Assembly: GCF_000307265.1 (NCBI RefSeq)
Contig: NZ_DF158897.1
Span: forward strand, 186,001 to 250,000
Source of the DNA: Oscillibacter ruminantium GH1
Lineage (GTDB): Bacteria > Bacillota > Clostridia > Oscillospirales > Oscillospiraceae
Direction of reading: 5' to 3'
DNA: 64,000 nt
Position numbers and translations under genes: made by a program. Below, in pieces: positions 1 to 8,331 of this stretch; the stretch's first letter is position 1; each line of letters begins with the position of its first letter. The notes under the pieces are model-generated. The model saw nothing but the letters and a program-made list of their open reading frames with translations. It ran no database searches and was not told the DNA's origin.

Positions 1-2
1 CG

Positions 3-773
3 GCAGAGGAACAGCGATATTACGAATTTTCCAACGCTTTGATCGAAGGCGATGTTCTAACGCTGTCCTATGTACGCTATGGAGATGTTCGGGAAGATAC
101 CCCGACACTGCTGCACGTCAGCAAGTCCCTGATGCTGAGCATGATTGACCGCATGATGGGCGGCGAGGGCGATGTGGATGACGATCTTGACCCGGAATAT
201 ACCTTTACTGATCTCGAATTAAAGATCAGCGAGGGTCTGACCCGGTATTTTGTTGAAAATCTGGGCGAGAGCTGGCAGAACTATCTTCCATTGGACTTTG
301 AGTTTGGCCGGGTAGAGCCAAACCCAACGATGATCCAGCCGTTGGGTATGGATGAAATCGTGGTCATTATGGATCTGATTGTGAAATTCCCGAATTGCGA
401 CGGGCACATGAGCATCTGCCTTCCCGGCATGGTGCTGACCAACGTTTTCAGTGAGATGAGTCGCCTGAACACAGCCCACAAGGGTCAGGACGAAGCATCG
501 GCAAGGGAGATTTTCGAATCTCTGAAGAACACGGAAATTGATCTGGTCGCTGAAATGTGCCGCACGAAATTAAAACTCAGCGATATCTACCACCTGAATG
601 TGGGAGATGTGATTGACCTGAAGCGGCCCAAAAACTCCCCGGTTTACATCAACATTGGCGGAAGGCGCTGGTTTGACGGGGTTATGGGTGTACACAACAA
701 AAACATGGCGGTCAAAATAGGGAAAACCTATTATGAGCCCGAGGGAAGGAACGTCGAACAGGATGGCAGATAA
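3..773 (+). CDS. fliM: Flagellar motor switch protein FliM (5' end outside window)
   Basis: C-terminal 257 codons of FliM, the C-ring protein that joins the CheY-responsive switch to the MS ring and FliN/FliY. The frame is open from base 3 to the TAA at 771-773, so the N-terminus, including any CheY-P-docking peptide, lies outside. The visible part has the middle CheC-like domain (ending near base 500) and a SpoA-type C-terminal domain (bases 591-745, with LNVGDVIDL and VYINIGG). It is followed at once by fliY, which starts inside the last codons of fliM, indicating translational coupling in the flagellar operon. Confidence 0.93.
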   Translation, partial: AEEQRYYEFSNALIEGDVLTLSYVRYGDVREDTPTLLHVSKSLMLSMIDRMMGGEGDVDDDLDPEYTFTDLELKISEGLTRYFVENLGESWQNYLPLDFEFGRVEPNPTMIQPLGMDEIVVIMDLIVKFPNCDGHMSICLPGMVLTNVFSEMSRLNTAHKGQDEASAREIFESLKNTEIDLVAEMCRTKLKLSDIYHLNVGDVIDLKRPKNSPVYINIGGRRWFDGVMGVHNKNMAVKIGKTYYEPEGRNVEQDGR

Positions 774-2256
774 CATTTTTAACTCCATGGAGCTGGATGC
801 AATCGGGGAAGTGATGAACATCAGCCTCGGTTCCTCCGCAACCGCTGTGTCCAATTTGCTGGATCACCGCGTGGAAATCACAACGCCCAGAGTCTCTGTG
901 TGCGATGTAGATAACTTTAGCATTGGGGAGCTTCAGCCTGCTATCGGCGTGGAGATCCGCTATGTGTCCGGGTTGGAGGGCAGCAACATTATGCTGCTCA
1001 AGCGCAGTGACGTGAAGGTCATTGTGGATATCCTCATGGGTTCCGAGACGCCGGACGAAGAGTTTGAGCTGAACGAGCTGACCATTAGTGCCGTGTGCGA
1101 GGTTATGAATCAGATGATGGGCGCAGCCTCCACGGCACTATCTGATTTTCTGGGTTTCCCGGTCAACATCTCCACGCCCGAGTCCTTTGAGCTGGAGGAT
1201 TTTGACACCTTTAAGAAAGAACACTTCCCCGTACAGGACGGCAACTGCGTGGTCGTCCGATTTATGCTGAACATTGAGGGGACGCTGCAAAGCGAGTTCA
1301 TCAACGTCATGTCTGTGGACTTAACGCGGGAGCTGCTCTCCGGTCTGGGTCTTGGCGACGACGAGGATGCCGCTCCGCCCGAATCCACCTCTTCGGAACA
1401 GGTAGCCTCTCCCTTGGAAAACAGCCCGAAGCTCAGTCAGGAAGAGATCGAACGGCTGATGACCGAAACGCCCTCCACACCGCAACCCACGCCTCAGCCA
1501 ACTACTCAACCTTCCGGTGGAACCATGAGTCAGGCGGAAATCGAGCGGCTCATGAGCGGTGTGCAGACCGAACCCCAGCCAACACCGCAGCCCTCTGGCG
1601 GGACCATGAGTCAGGCGGAGGTTGAGCGGCTTATGAGCGGTATGCAGACCGAACCCCAGCCAGCGCCGCAGCCCTCTGCCGGGACCATGAGTCAGGCGGA
1701 GATTGAGCGGCTTATGAACGGTATGCAGACTGCACCGCAGCAGACCCCGCCTCCCCAACAGCCTGCAAAACCGGCCTATCCCACATCTGAGATGCAGACT
1801 CCGCCCGCGCCTGCCGGAACTTATCCGATGCCGCCGTACGGGCAGTATGCTCCGGGATATTATCCGCCTCCCGGTTATTATCCCGCTCCGCCCCAGATGG
1901 CTCAACCGGCCCAGCCGGCGCCAAGGATGATTCAGTCCTCTCCGGCAGAGATGCCAAGGCTGGCCAGCGGCGACGCGCTGGACGAACAGCAGGCCGAAAA
2001 TCTGGATCTGCTGATGTCGGTTCCGCTGGAAGTCTCCGTTGAAATCGGGCGGGCCCGCAGAAAGGTGCAGGATGTTCTGGCGTTTACAAAAGGCTCGCTG
2101 GTCATGCTGAACAAACTGGCTGGCGATCAGGTTGACCTGTTCGTAAACGGACAGTGCATCGCCAAGGGCGATGTGGTGGTTGTTGACGATAATTTTGGAA
2201 TCCGCATTACCGAAGTTTTGAAATCCCCTGATCCCAACGAGCTGGTCAACGGATAA
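763..2256 (+). CDS. fliY: Flagellar motor switch phosphatase FliY (FliN-type) with repeat-bearing linker
   Basis: 497-residue C-ring protein of the Gram-positive FliY type. Residues 10-200 form a CheC-like CheY-P phosphatase domain with both active-site pairs present (E16/N19 and E113/N116 in ExxN motifs). Residues 205-410 are a long Pro/Gln/Tyr-rich linker. Residues 413-490 are the FliN SpoA domain. In Bacillus FliY the CheY-P-docking peptide (LSQDEIDALL) is at the N-terminus. Here the N-terminus lacks it, and four similar decapeptides sit in the linker at residues 224, 255, 282 and 309. The protein is therefore longer than the roughly 380-residue Bacillus form. I start at ATG 763, which overlaps fliM by 11 bp and follows an AGG; an in-frame ATG at 733 would overlap fliM further. 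Confidence 0.93.
   Translation: MADNIFNSMELDAIGEVMNISLGSSATAVSNLLDHRVEITTPRVSVCDVDNFSIGELQPAIGVEIRYVSGLEGSNIMLLKRSDVKVIVDILMGSETPDEEFELNELTISAVCEVMNQMMGAASTALSDFLGFPVNISTPESFELEDFDTFKKEHFPVQDGNCVVVRFMLNIEGTLQSEFINVMSVDLTRELLSGLGLGDDEDAAPPESTSSEQVASPLENSPKLSQEEIERLMTETPSTPQPTPQPTTQPSGGTMSQAEIERLMSGVQTEPQPTPQPSGGTMSQAEVERLMSGMQTEPQPAPQPSAGTMSQAEIERLMNGMQTAPQQTPPPQQPAKPAYPTSEMQTPPAPAGTYPMPPYGQYAPGYYPPPGYYPAPPQMAQPAQPAPRMIQSSPAEMPRLASGDALDEQQAENLDLLMSVPLEVSVEIGRARRKVQDVLAFTKGSLVMLNKLAGDQVDLFVNGQCIAKGDVVVVDDNFGIRITEVLKSPDPNELVNG
1516..1758 (+). repeat. 81-bp tandem repeat (3 units) inside fliY
   Basis: Units begin at 1516, 1597 and 1678, exactly 81 bp (27 codons) apart. The first two are nearly identical in DNA; the third decays after about 50 bp. 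Each encodes Gly-rich spacer, MSQAE(I/V)ERLM, then a Gln/Pro/Glu spacer. A fourth, more diverged motif copy lies upstream at 1432-1461. Near-identity of the DNA, not only of the protein, points to recent duplication. The unit keeps the reading frame, so copy number can change without breaking FliY. Confidence 0.92.
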
Positions 2257-2321
2257 CCGACGGCCGACAATTAGGAATTGAAATTCCAAACGACAGATCA
2301 GAGAAAAGGAAGGTTTTAAAT

Positions 2322-2687
2322 ATGGCTAAAATTTTAGTGGTTGACGACGCAGCTTTCATGCGCAAGGTCATCAAGGATACTCTTTCCAAGAGCGGATATA
2401 CCGAGCTTTTTGAGGCGGTAGACGGCGCAGACGCGGTGGAGAAGTACGGTGAGGTCCACCCCGATCTGGTCATCATGGACATCACAATGCCCAACATGGA
2501 CGGACTGGAGGCCCTGAAGGCCATCCGCGCCAAGGACGGAGCGGCCAATGTGGTCATGTGCTCCGCCATGGGTCAGGAGAGCATGGTCATCGACGCAGTG
2601 CGCTCCGGCGCGAAGGACTTCATCGTCAAGCCGTTTAAAGCCGACCGCGTGCTCAAGACGGTGAATTCCATCATCGGCAATCCCTGA
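2322..2687 (+). CDS. cheY: Chemotaxis response regulator CheY
   Basis: Single-domain receiver of 121 residues. It has the acid pocket D8/D9, the phospho-acceptor D53 (VIMDITMP), the conserved Ser in VVMCSAMG and the Lys in FIVKPF. Phosphorylated by CheA (not in this window), it binds the motor switch; FliY and CheC encoded here are its expected phosphatases. Start ATG 2322 follows AAGGAAGG. It sits between fliY and fliO, the usual place in Firmicute fla/che operons. Confidence 0.96.
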   Translation: MAKILVVDDAAFMRKVIKDTLSKSGYTELFEAVDGADAVEKYGEVHPDLVIMDITMPNMDGLEALKAIRAKDGAANVVMCSAMGQESMVIDAVRSGAKDFIVKPFKADRVLKTVNSIIGNP

Positions 2688-2690
2688 TCC

Positions 2691-3068
2691 ATGCCTTGGG
2701 CGGAAATCGGCACCCTTTTGGGGATGCTGGCGGCAGTCGTCGTCATATTGCTTCTGGCGTGGCTGTTTACCCGGTATCTGGCTGGCCGGGCTCCGGGGAC
2801 AATGCGCTTTTCCCGGAGCCGGGAAGGACAGCTTGAACTGCTGGAACGGCTGCCGCTGGGCCGCGAACAGTATCTGGCGGCAGTTCGGACAGGGGATACC
2901 ATCCTTCTTCTCGGCGTTACCGGAAGCCAGATTACGCTTCTCCGGGAGTTGAGCGCCGAGGAGGCGTCCGCCTGGACGGAGCATACAGCCCCGCCGTGCG
3001 GCGAAACCGGAACCCCGATGCCCTTTCAGGATGCATTGCGGGAAGTCTGGAAGCAGAGAAAGAAGTAG
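2691..3068 (+). CDS. fliO: Flagellar biosynthesis protein FliO
   Basis: 125-residue protein with one N-terminal membrane segment (about residues 7-27) followed by a small cytoplasmic domain containing LERLPLGREQYLAAV and LLLGVT, typical of FliO/FliZ. FliO is a poorly conserved assembly factor that helps FliP build the export gate. The start is 3 bp after the cheY stop with only a weak ribosome binding site, suggesting translational coupling. Position before fliP supports the call. Confidence 0.85.
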   Translation: MPWAEIGTLLGMLAAVVVILLLAWLFTRYLAGRAPGTMRFSRSREGQLELLERLPLGREQYLAAVRTGDTILLLGVTGSQITLLRELSAEEASAWTEHTAPPCGETGTPMPFQDALREVWKQRKK

Positions 3069-3080
3069 GAGGATCATAAT

Positions 3081-3749
3081 GTGACAGACGCGCTGGTCAA
3101 TGTCAACGGGGATAACGTGCAGGCACTTCAAATCCTGTTCCTGACCACGGCCATCACCTTGCTCCCATCGCTGATGGTGATGATGACCTCCTTCACCCGC
3201 TACATTGTAACATTTTCCTTTCTCCGCTCCGCCATGGGCACGCAGCAGACTCCGCCCAACGTGGTGCTGATCGGCCTTGCGCTGTTTTTAACGCTGTTTA
3301 CCATGAACCCTGTGTTCTCCAGCATCAAAACCAACGCCTATGATCCTTACGTGGCCGAAGAGATCACCCAGACGGAATTCATCGAGCGGGCGGAGGTTCC
3401 CTTGAAGGATTTCATGCTCCGCAACACCGAGACGTCCTCCCTGAATCTGTTCTGCGATCTGGATGGCACTGCGGAGCGGCCCGCGGACGAAGCCGCGGCC
3501 AAGGCCCTGCCGATGCACGTCATCGTCCCCGCCTTCATGACAAGCGAGCTGAAACGGGCGTTTGAAATCGGCTTTTTGCTGTACATTCCCTTCATGCTGA
3601 TCGACGTGGTGGTGGCCTCCACCCTGATGTCCATGGGCATGATTATGCTGCCCCCGTCCATGATCTCCACCCCCTTCAAGCTGTTGCTGTTCATTGTGCT
3701 CAACGGGTGGGAACTGCTGTTCTCAACGCTGGTACAGGGTTTTCACTAG
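3081..3749 (+). CDS. fliP: Flagellar export gate protein FliP
   Basis: 222-residue polytopic membrane protein of the type III export gate. It contains the family signatures MMTSFTRYIV and FLRSAMGTQQTPPNVVL plus the C-terminal hydrophobic pair ending with IVLNGWELLF. It starts at GTG 3081 behind a perfect AGGAGG. The N-terminus goes almost straight into the first membrane helix, so the cleavable signal sequence seen in enterobacterial FliP is absent. It assembles with FliQ and FliR encoded downstream; a 169-bp gap separates it from fliQ. Confidence 0.96.
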   Translation: MTDALVNVNGDNVQALQILFLTTAITLLPSLMVMMTSFTRYIVTFSFLRSAMGTQQTPPNVVLIGLALFLTLFTMNPVFSSIKTNAYDPYVAEEITQTEFIERAEVPLKDFMLRNTETSSLNLFCDLDGTAERPADEAAAKALPMHVIVPAFMTSELKRAFEIGFLLYIPFMLIDVVVASTLMSMGMIMLPPSMISTPFKLLLFIVLNGWELLFSTLVQGFH

Positions 3750-3918
3750 AGCCGGGTTTTGAAAAGGCGGCCGCAAGAAAGACACGATCCGGCAAGTTGG
3801 CGCAAGGCGGAGGACGCATCCTTGCTGACGCAGGGAGCGGCAGCACCGCGCCAGATGGTTGGAACGCGGAACCGCTGTGGATACTTTTGAATCTTGCTCT
3901 GGAAAGGGGTGGTGACGA

Positions 3919-4173
3919 ATGGACCTGAACGCAGGCGAAATTCTCCGGCAAGGTGTTTTTGTGGTACTTCGGCTGGGCGGGCCCATTCTGTTTCTAAGTA
4001 TGGTGGTGGGTGTGCTGGTGGCCATTTTTCAGGCGGTCACGCAGATCCATGACCAGACGCTGGGCTTTGTTTTAAAGCTCTTGGTAACGGTGTTGATTCT
4101 GTTTGTCGGCGGCGGCTGGATGATGAACACGCTGGTGGAATACACACAGCACCTGTTCACTCTGATGCTGTGA
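3919..4173 (+). CDS. fliQ: Flagellar export gate protein FliQ
   Basis: 84-residue protein with two membrane helices, the standard FliQ size and pattern (ILFLSMVVGVLVAIFQAVTQ then a short polar turn and a second helix). Four copies pack around FliP-FliR in the export gate. ATG 3919 follows a GGAAAGGGG sequence. The upstream gap from fliP has no convincing gene; a 73-codon frame crossing it has flagellar genes on both sides and no recognisable domain. Confidence 0.95.
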   Translation: MDLNAGEILRQGVFVVLRLGGPILFLSMVVGVLVAIFQAVTQIHDQTLGFVLKLLVTVLILFVGGGWMMNTLVEYTQHLFTLML

Positions 4174-4189
4174 AAAGCGGGGCGGTTCC

Positions 4190-4960
4190 ATGATTGATTG
4201 GGGCAGGCTCACGCTGCTGCTTTACATTTTGATGCGGATGAGCGGTTTCGTGCTGTTCAACCCGCTGCTGGGGCGGCAAAACGTTCCCGGCATCTACCGG
4301 GCGGGATTCGCTCTGGTTCTCACTTGGTTCGTCGCGTCTTTTACGGGCGGGGGCGTCCCCGTCCCGGTGAATCTGGTGGAGTTCAGCGTGAAGCTGCTGC
4401 TGGAACTGGGCGTTGGATTTATGGTGGGAATGGCCGTCCAGTTTTTTATCTACCTCATTCCCCAGCAGGCCGGCGAGATCATTGATAACCAGATGGCCAT
4501 GACCATGTCCCGGGAATACGATCCCGGCTCCCAAATCTCCATGTCCGTCACCGGCACGCTGCTGACCATTTTGATGACGCTGCTGTTTTTTACGGCCAAC
4601 GGTCACAACACACTTCTGCGGATTTTGCTGACCTCCGGGGAGATCGTCCCCTTTGGTCAGGCAGCTTTGGGACAAGCCGCCATGCAGGCAGGGGTGGAGT
4701 TATTCATCGAGTGCTTTTTGCTGGCAGTGAAGCTGGCGGTCCCCATTCTGGCCGCAGAACTGCTGGGACAGATCGGAATGGGCATTTTGATGAAGGTCAT
4801 CCCCCAGATCAACGTGTTTTCCATTAATATTGAATTGAAGATGATCATCGGTCTGGGCCTTTTGATGCTGTTTATGACACCGATCAGCGAGTTCTTGCTG
4901 AACGCGGAAAACGGAATGCTTCTCGCCGTGCGGGATACGCTGACGACGCTGGCTCCATAG
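4190..4960 (+). CDS. fliR: Flagellar export gate protein FliR
   Basis: 256-residue polytopic membrane protein, the single-copy subunit of the FliPQR gate. Features include an early MRMSGFVLFNPLLGRQNVP segment, the GVGFMVGMAVQFFIYL helix and the conserved MTMSREYDPGSQ loop. Start ATG 4190 lies 16 bp after fliQ with a GGGGCGG ribosome binding site. Next comes flhB, as in most Firmicutes. Confidence 0.96.
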   Translation: MIDWGRLTLLLYILMRMSGFVLFNPLLGRQNVPGIYRAGFALVLTWFVASFTGGGVPVPVNLVEFSVKLLLELGVGFMVGMAVQFFIYLIPQQAGEIIDNQMAMTMSREYDPGSQISMSVTGTLLTILMTLLFFTANGHNTLLRILLTSGEIVPFGQAALGQAAMQAGVELFIECFLLAVKLAVPILAAELLGQIGMGILMKVIPQINVFSINIELKMIIGLGLLMLFMTPISEFLLNAENGMLLAVRDTLTTLAP

Positions 4961-4993
4961 CGGGAACGTCTGGAAACAAAGGGGGGAGCGCCT

Positions 4994-6097
4994 GTGCCGG
5001 AGGGCAATAAAACAGAAAAAGCAACCCCGAAAAAGCGACGGGACCAACGAAAAAAGGGCAACGTCTTTCTCAGCAACGACGCGGTATCTGTGGTAACGCT
5101 GCTGGCCGGCTACGCGGCGCTGCGCATCACCATGCCAAGTGCGGTGGAGCATTTGAGCAGTTTTTTCCGCCTGTGTCTGTTTTCGGCGCAGACTCTCTCT
5201 GCCTCCGCTCTGGCGGGGCAGCTGCCGGAGATTCTCAAAGAAGGGGCCTTCACCCTTTTCATGGCGGTTGGCCCCACCATGCTGGTGATCGTGGCGGCAG
5301 CCATGGGAGCCACGTTTTTCCAGACCAAGCTGCTGGTGTCCGGGCAGTCTATCCAGCCAAAGTTCAGCCGCATCAATCCGCTGGAGGGCTTTAAAAAACT
5401 GTTCTCCCTGCGCAGCGTGGTCGAGGCGGGAAAGGGCATTCTCAAGATCACCATTCTTCTGGTGATCATCTATCATTTTCTCAGCGGCTGCATATCCGTC
5501 TTTGTCAACTATATGAACACGGATATTACCGCCGTTTCCAAGGATATTCTCAGCCGTCTGAGCAGCATGATCCTTCAGATTATCATCGCGTTTATCGTCG
5601 TCGCCGCCGGGGATTTCCTCTATCAATGGTGGGATTATGAGCGCCAGATGAAAATGACCAAGCAGGAAATCAAGGAAGAGTACAAACAGACGGAAGGCGA
5701 CCCCCAGATCAAGGGCAAAATTCGGGAGGCCCAGCGAAAAATGTCCCAGTCCCGCATGATGCAGCAAGTGCCTCAGGCGGACGTGGTTATTCGAAACCCC
5801 ACCCATGTGGCGGTGGCCCTGCGCTACAAGCCGGAGACGGACGCAGCCCCCGTGGTGCTGGCAATGGGGTTGGACGAGCTGGCGCTGCGCATCGTGAAGG
5901 TGGCGGAGGAACACAAAATTCCCACCGTGGAAAATGTTCCCCTTGCCCGTTCCATTTACGCCTCCGCAGAACTGAACCGGCAGATCCCGCCGGAGCTGTA
6001 TGGCGCGGTGGCGGATGTACTGGTATACATTTACCGACTGAACAATCGGGATTTGAGCAAGGAACTGAACCAAACGGACCAACATGGCGCAACTTGA
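4994..6097 (+). CDS. flhB: Flagellar export switch protein FlhB
   Basis: 367-residue export apparatus protein with four N-terminal membrane helices and a cytoplasmic C-domain. The autocleavage motif NPTH is present with N268-P269 as the cleaved pair, followed by VAVALRY. This cleavage switches export from rod/hook to filament substrates. It starts at GTG 4994 behind GGGGGGAG. The basic, lysine-rich N-terminus (NKTEKATPKKRR) is typical of the family. Confidence 0.97.
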   Translation: MPEGNKTEKATPKKRRDQRKKGNVFLSNDAVSVVTLLAGYAALRITMPSAVEHLSSFFRLCLFSAQTLSASALAGQLPEILKEGAFTLFMAVGPTMLVIVAAAMGATFFQTKLLVSGQSIQPKFSRINPLEGFKKLFSLRSVVEAGKGILKITILLVIIYHFLSGCISVFVNYMNTDITAVSKDILSRLSSMILQIIIAFIVVAAGDFLYQWWDYERQMKMTKQEIKEEYKQTEGDPQIKGKIREAQRKMSQSRMMQQVPQADVVIRNPTHVAVALRYKPETDAAPVVLAMGLDELALRIVKVAEEHKIPTVENVPLARSIYASAELNRQIPPELYGAVADVLVYIYRLNNRDLSKELNQTDQHGAT

Positions 6098-6160
6098 CCG
6101 CCGGAGAACCGGCCAAAAGGCAATAAACTCTGCATATAACACAGGAAAGGCGGTGCGGCG

Positions 6161-8260
6161 ATGAAGCAGCTCACCAATAACATCATATCCATCTTCGTGG
6201 TCGTAGTCGTCCTGTTTTTAATCCTGCCGCTGCCCACGCAGCTAATGGATATTTTGATTATCATCAACATCTCTTTGTCCATTGTGATCCTGCTGATCAC
6301 CATGAACATCTCTGACGCATTGGAATTTTCCATTTTTCCATCGCTGCTGTTGGTGACCACATTGTTCCGATTGGGTCTGAACGTGTCCTCCACCCGACTC
6401 ATCCTCTCCAACGGGGGCTATGCGGGAACGGTCATTAAGGCCTTCGGCCAGCTGATTACCCGCGGCAACATCGTCATCGGCATCATCATCTTCCTCATCA
6501 TCGTGCTGATGCAGTTCATCGTCATTACCAAGGGCGCCGAGCGCGTGGCCGAGGTGGCCGCCCGGTTCACTCTGGACGCCATGCCCGGCAAGCAGATGGC
6601 CATCGACGCAGATCTCTCCTCCGGTCTGATTAACGAACAGGAATCCAGAATCCGCCGGGAAAAGGTTCAGCGTCAGGCAGATTTTTACGGCGCTATGGAC
6701 GGCGCAACCAAAATTGTCAAGGGCGACGCGGTGATGAGTCTTATCATCACGCTGATTAACTTTGTCGCGGGTCTGATTATTGGCATCGTGCAGGGCGGGG
6801 GAGACTTTGCCGGCGTGATGCAGGTCTATTCCATCGCCACCATCGGCGACGGTCTGGTTTCTCAGCTTCCCGCCCTGATGATCTCCACCGCCACGGGCAT
6901 GATCGTTACCCGCAGCGTGTCCGAGGGAAGTCTGAACAGTGATGTCCTCCAGCAGTTCAAAGCCCAGCCCCGGGCCATTATGGTGGCGGGTATTGTGCTG
7001 CTGTTTTTGGCCGCTATGCCCCAAACACCGCATCTGGCGCTGGCGCTGGTGGGCGTGGCGCTGGTGGTTTTGGGCCGCCGCGGTCTTTTGCGCATGGAAA
7101 AGGAAAAGGCCGAGTTGGCCGTTCAGCAGGCGGAAGCATCTGAGGCTGCCGAGCCTGCCAAGGCCCCCAGTGAAAACGAGTATTACAAGGATATCAACAA
7201 CATCTATTCCCTGCTGGACGTGGAACCTATCGAGATGGAGTTCGGATACAGTCTGATCCCTCTCGTGGACGAGGCGCGGGGCGGCCGACTCATCAGCCGC
7301 ATCGTGATTTTCCGCCGCCAGTACGCGCAGGATATGGGCTTTGTGGTCCCATCGGTGCGGCTGCATGACTCCGCGACGCTGGGAACCAATCAGTATGTGA
7401 TTAAGATCAAGGGCGAAGAGGTGGCAAAGGGCGAGATTCTGGTGGATTATTATCTGGCGCTGGAGCCGGTGACCCCCAGCGGGGAAATTGACGGCATCGA
7501 GACAATCGAACCGGCGTACGGCATCCCCTCCCGGTGGATTCTGCCGGAGAGCCGGGAGATGGCGGAGATTTACGGATACACCGTCATCGACCCCCTCTCC
7601 GTCATGCTGACCCATCTGTCTGAGACGATTAAAAAGCATGTATACGAGCTGCTGGACCGGGAGGAGACCATCCGGCTGGTGGAAAACCTGAAAAAGGCGG
7701 CGCCCCAGCTGGTGGAAGAGACGATTCCCTCCCTCATTTCTTACGGGCTTCTGGAAAAGATTCTGCGCAGTCTTTTGAAAGAGGGCATCCCCATCAAGAA
7801 TCTGGGTACCATCGTGGAGACTGCGGCGGACGCCATGAACAACACGCGCGACGCGGACCTGATTACCGAAGCGGTCCGCGGCGCACTGGCCCGAACCATT
7901 ACCCGCCGCTTCTGCGAGCACGGGCAGCTCCGTGTGGTGACGCTGGACGCGGAGGTGGAAAAGCAGATCGTCTCATCTCTCACGAAGAACGATCAGGGCG
8001 TGTATCTGGCCATGGGCGCGGATATGATGCAGTTAATTGTTTCCCAGCTGGGCGAGTGCGTCAAAAAGTTTGCGGAGTTGAACCAGACGCCGATTATTCT
8101 CACAAGCCCCATTATCCGCGTGTATCTGGGACGAATGCTGTCTCAGTTCTACCCCAATTTGTACGTGTTATCTTTTAACGAAATCACTACGGAGATTCAG
8201 ATTCAGGCCCTTGGCAACATTACAATGGAGCGCAAGAAGGAGACGGTGGATAAGGGTTAA
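6161..8260 (+). CDS. flhA: Flagellar export protein FlhA
   Basis: 699-residue export gate protein. The first 300 residues are membrane helices with the conserved cytoplasmic FHIPEP-type loop (FVAARFTLDAMPGKQMAIDADL region near residues 140-165); the rest is the substrate/chaperone-docking C-domain ending in LSFNEI and a short tail. FlhA forms the nonameric ring above the FliPQR gate. ATG 6161 follows AAAGGCGG. In most Firmicutes flhF and flhG follow flhA; here fliA comes next. Confidence 0.97.
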   Translation: MKQLTNNIISIFVVVVVLFLILPLPTQLMDILIIINISLSIVILLITMNISDALEFSIFPSLLLVTTLFRLGLNVSSTRLILSNGGYAGTVIKAFGQLITRGNIVIGIIIFLIIVLMQFIVITKGAERVAEVAARFTLDAMPGKQMAIDADLSSGLINEQESRIRREKVQRQADFYGAMDGATKIVKGDAVMSLIITLINFVAGLIIGIVQGGGDFAGVMQVYSIATIGDGLVSQLPALMISTATGMIVTRSVSEGSLNSDVLQQFKAQPRAIMVAGIVLLFLAAMPQTPHLALALVGVALVVLGRRGLLRMEKEKAELAVQQAEASEAAEPAKAPSENEYYKDINNIYSLLDVEPIEMEFGYSLIPLVDEARGGRLISRIVIFRRQYAQDMGFVVPSVRLHDSATLGTNQYVIKIKGEEVAKGEILVDYYLALEPVTPSGEIDGIETIEPAYGIPSRWILPESREMAEIYGYTVIDPLSVMLTHLSETIKKHVYELLDREETIRLVENLKKAAPQLVEETIPSLISYGLLEKILRSLLKEGIPIKNLGTIVETAADAMNNTRDADLITEAVRGALARTITRRFCEHGQLRVVTLDAEVEKQIVSSLTKNDQGVYLAMGADMMQLIVSQLGECVKKFAELNQTPIILTSPIIRVYLGRMLSQFYPNLYVLSFNEITTEIQIQALGNITMERKKETVDKG

Positions 8261-8331
8261 ACCGGTTCGATTGACCGCGGCGCTTTGTGCCCGCGTTTTC
8301 AGAAAACTCCCCGAAAGGATTGGACAGGAAC

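Noticed and set aside
1516..1758. CRISPR-like direct repeats
   Set aside because: 81-bp repeats with no spacers, in frame within fliY; they encode a protein motif.
1321..2289. 322-codon open frame on the - strand opposite fliY
   Set aside because: Its Arg/Gly/Leu/His-rich repeats are the mirror of the FliY repeat region; no domain, and fliY on the other strand is certain.
3707..3928. 73-codon frame spanning the fliP-fliQ gap
   Set aside because: Overlaps both flanking genes, no ribosome binding site or family; treated as non-coding.
4700..6142. 480-codon open frame on the - strand opposite fliR/flhB
   Set aside because: His/Gln-rich shadow of flhB, which has intact family motifs.
6242..7921. 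559-codon open frame on the - strand opposite flhA
   Set aside because: Low-complexity shadow of flhA; no start site or domain.
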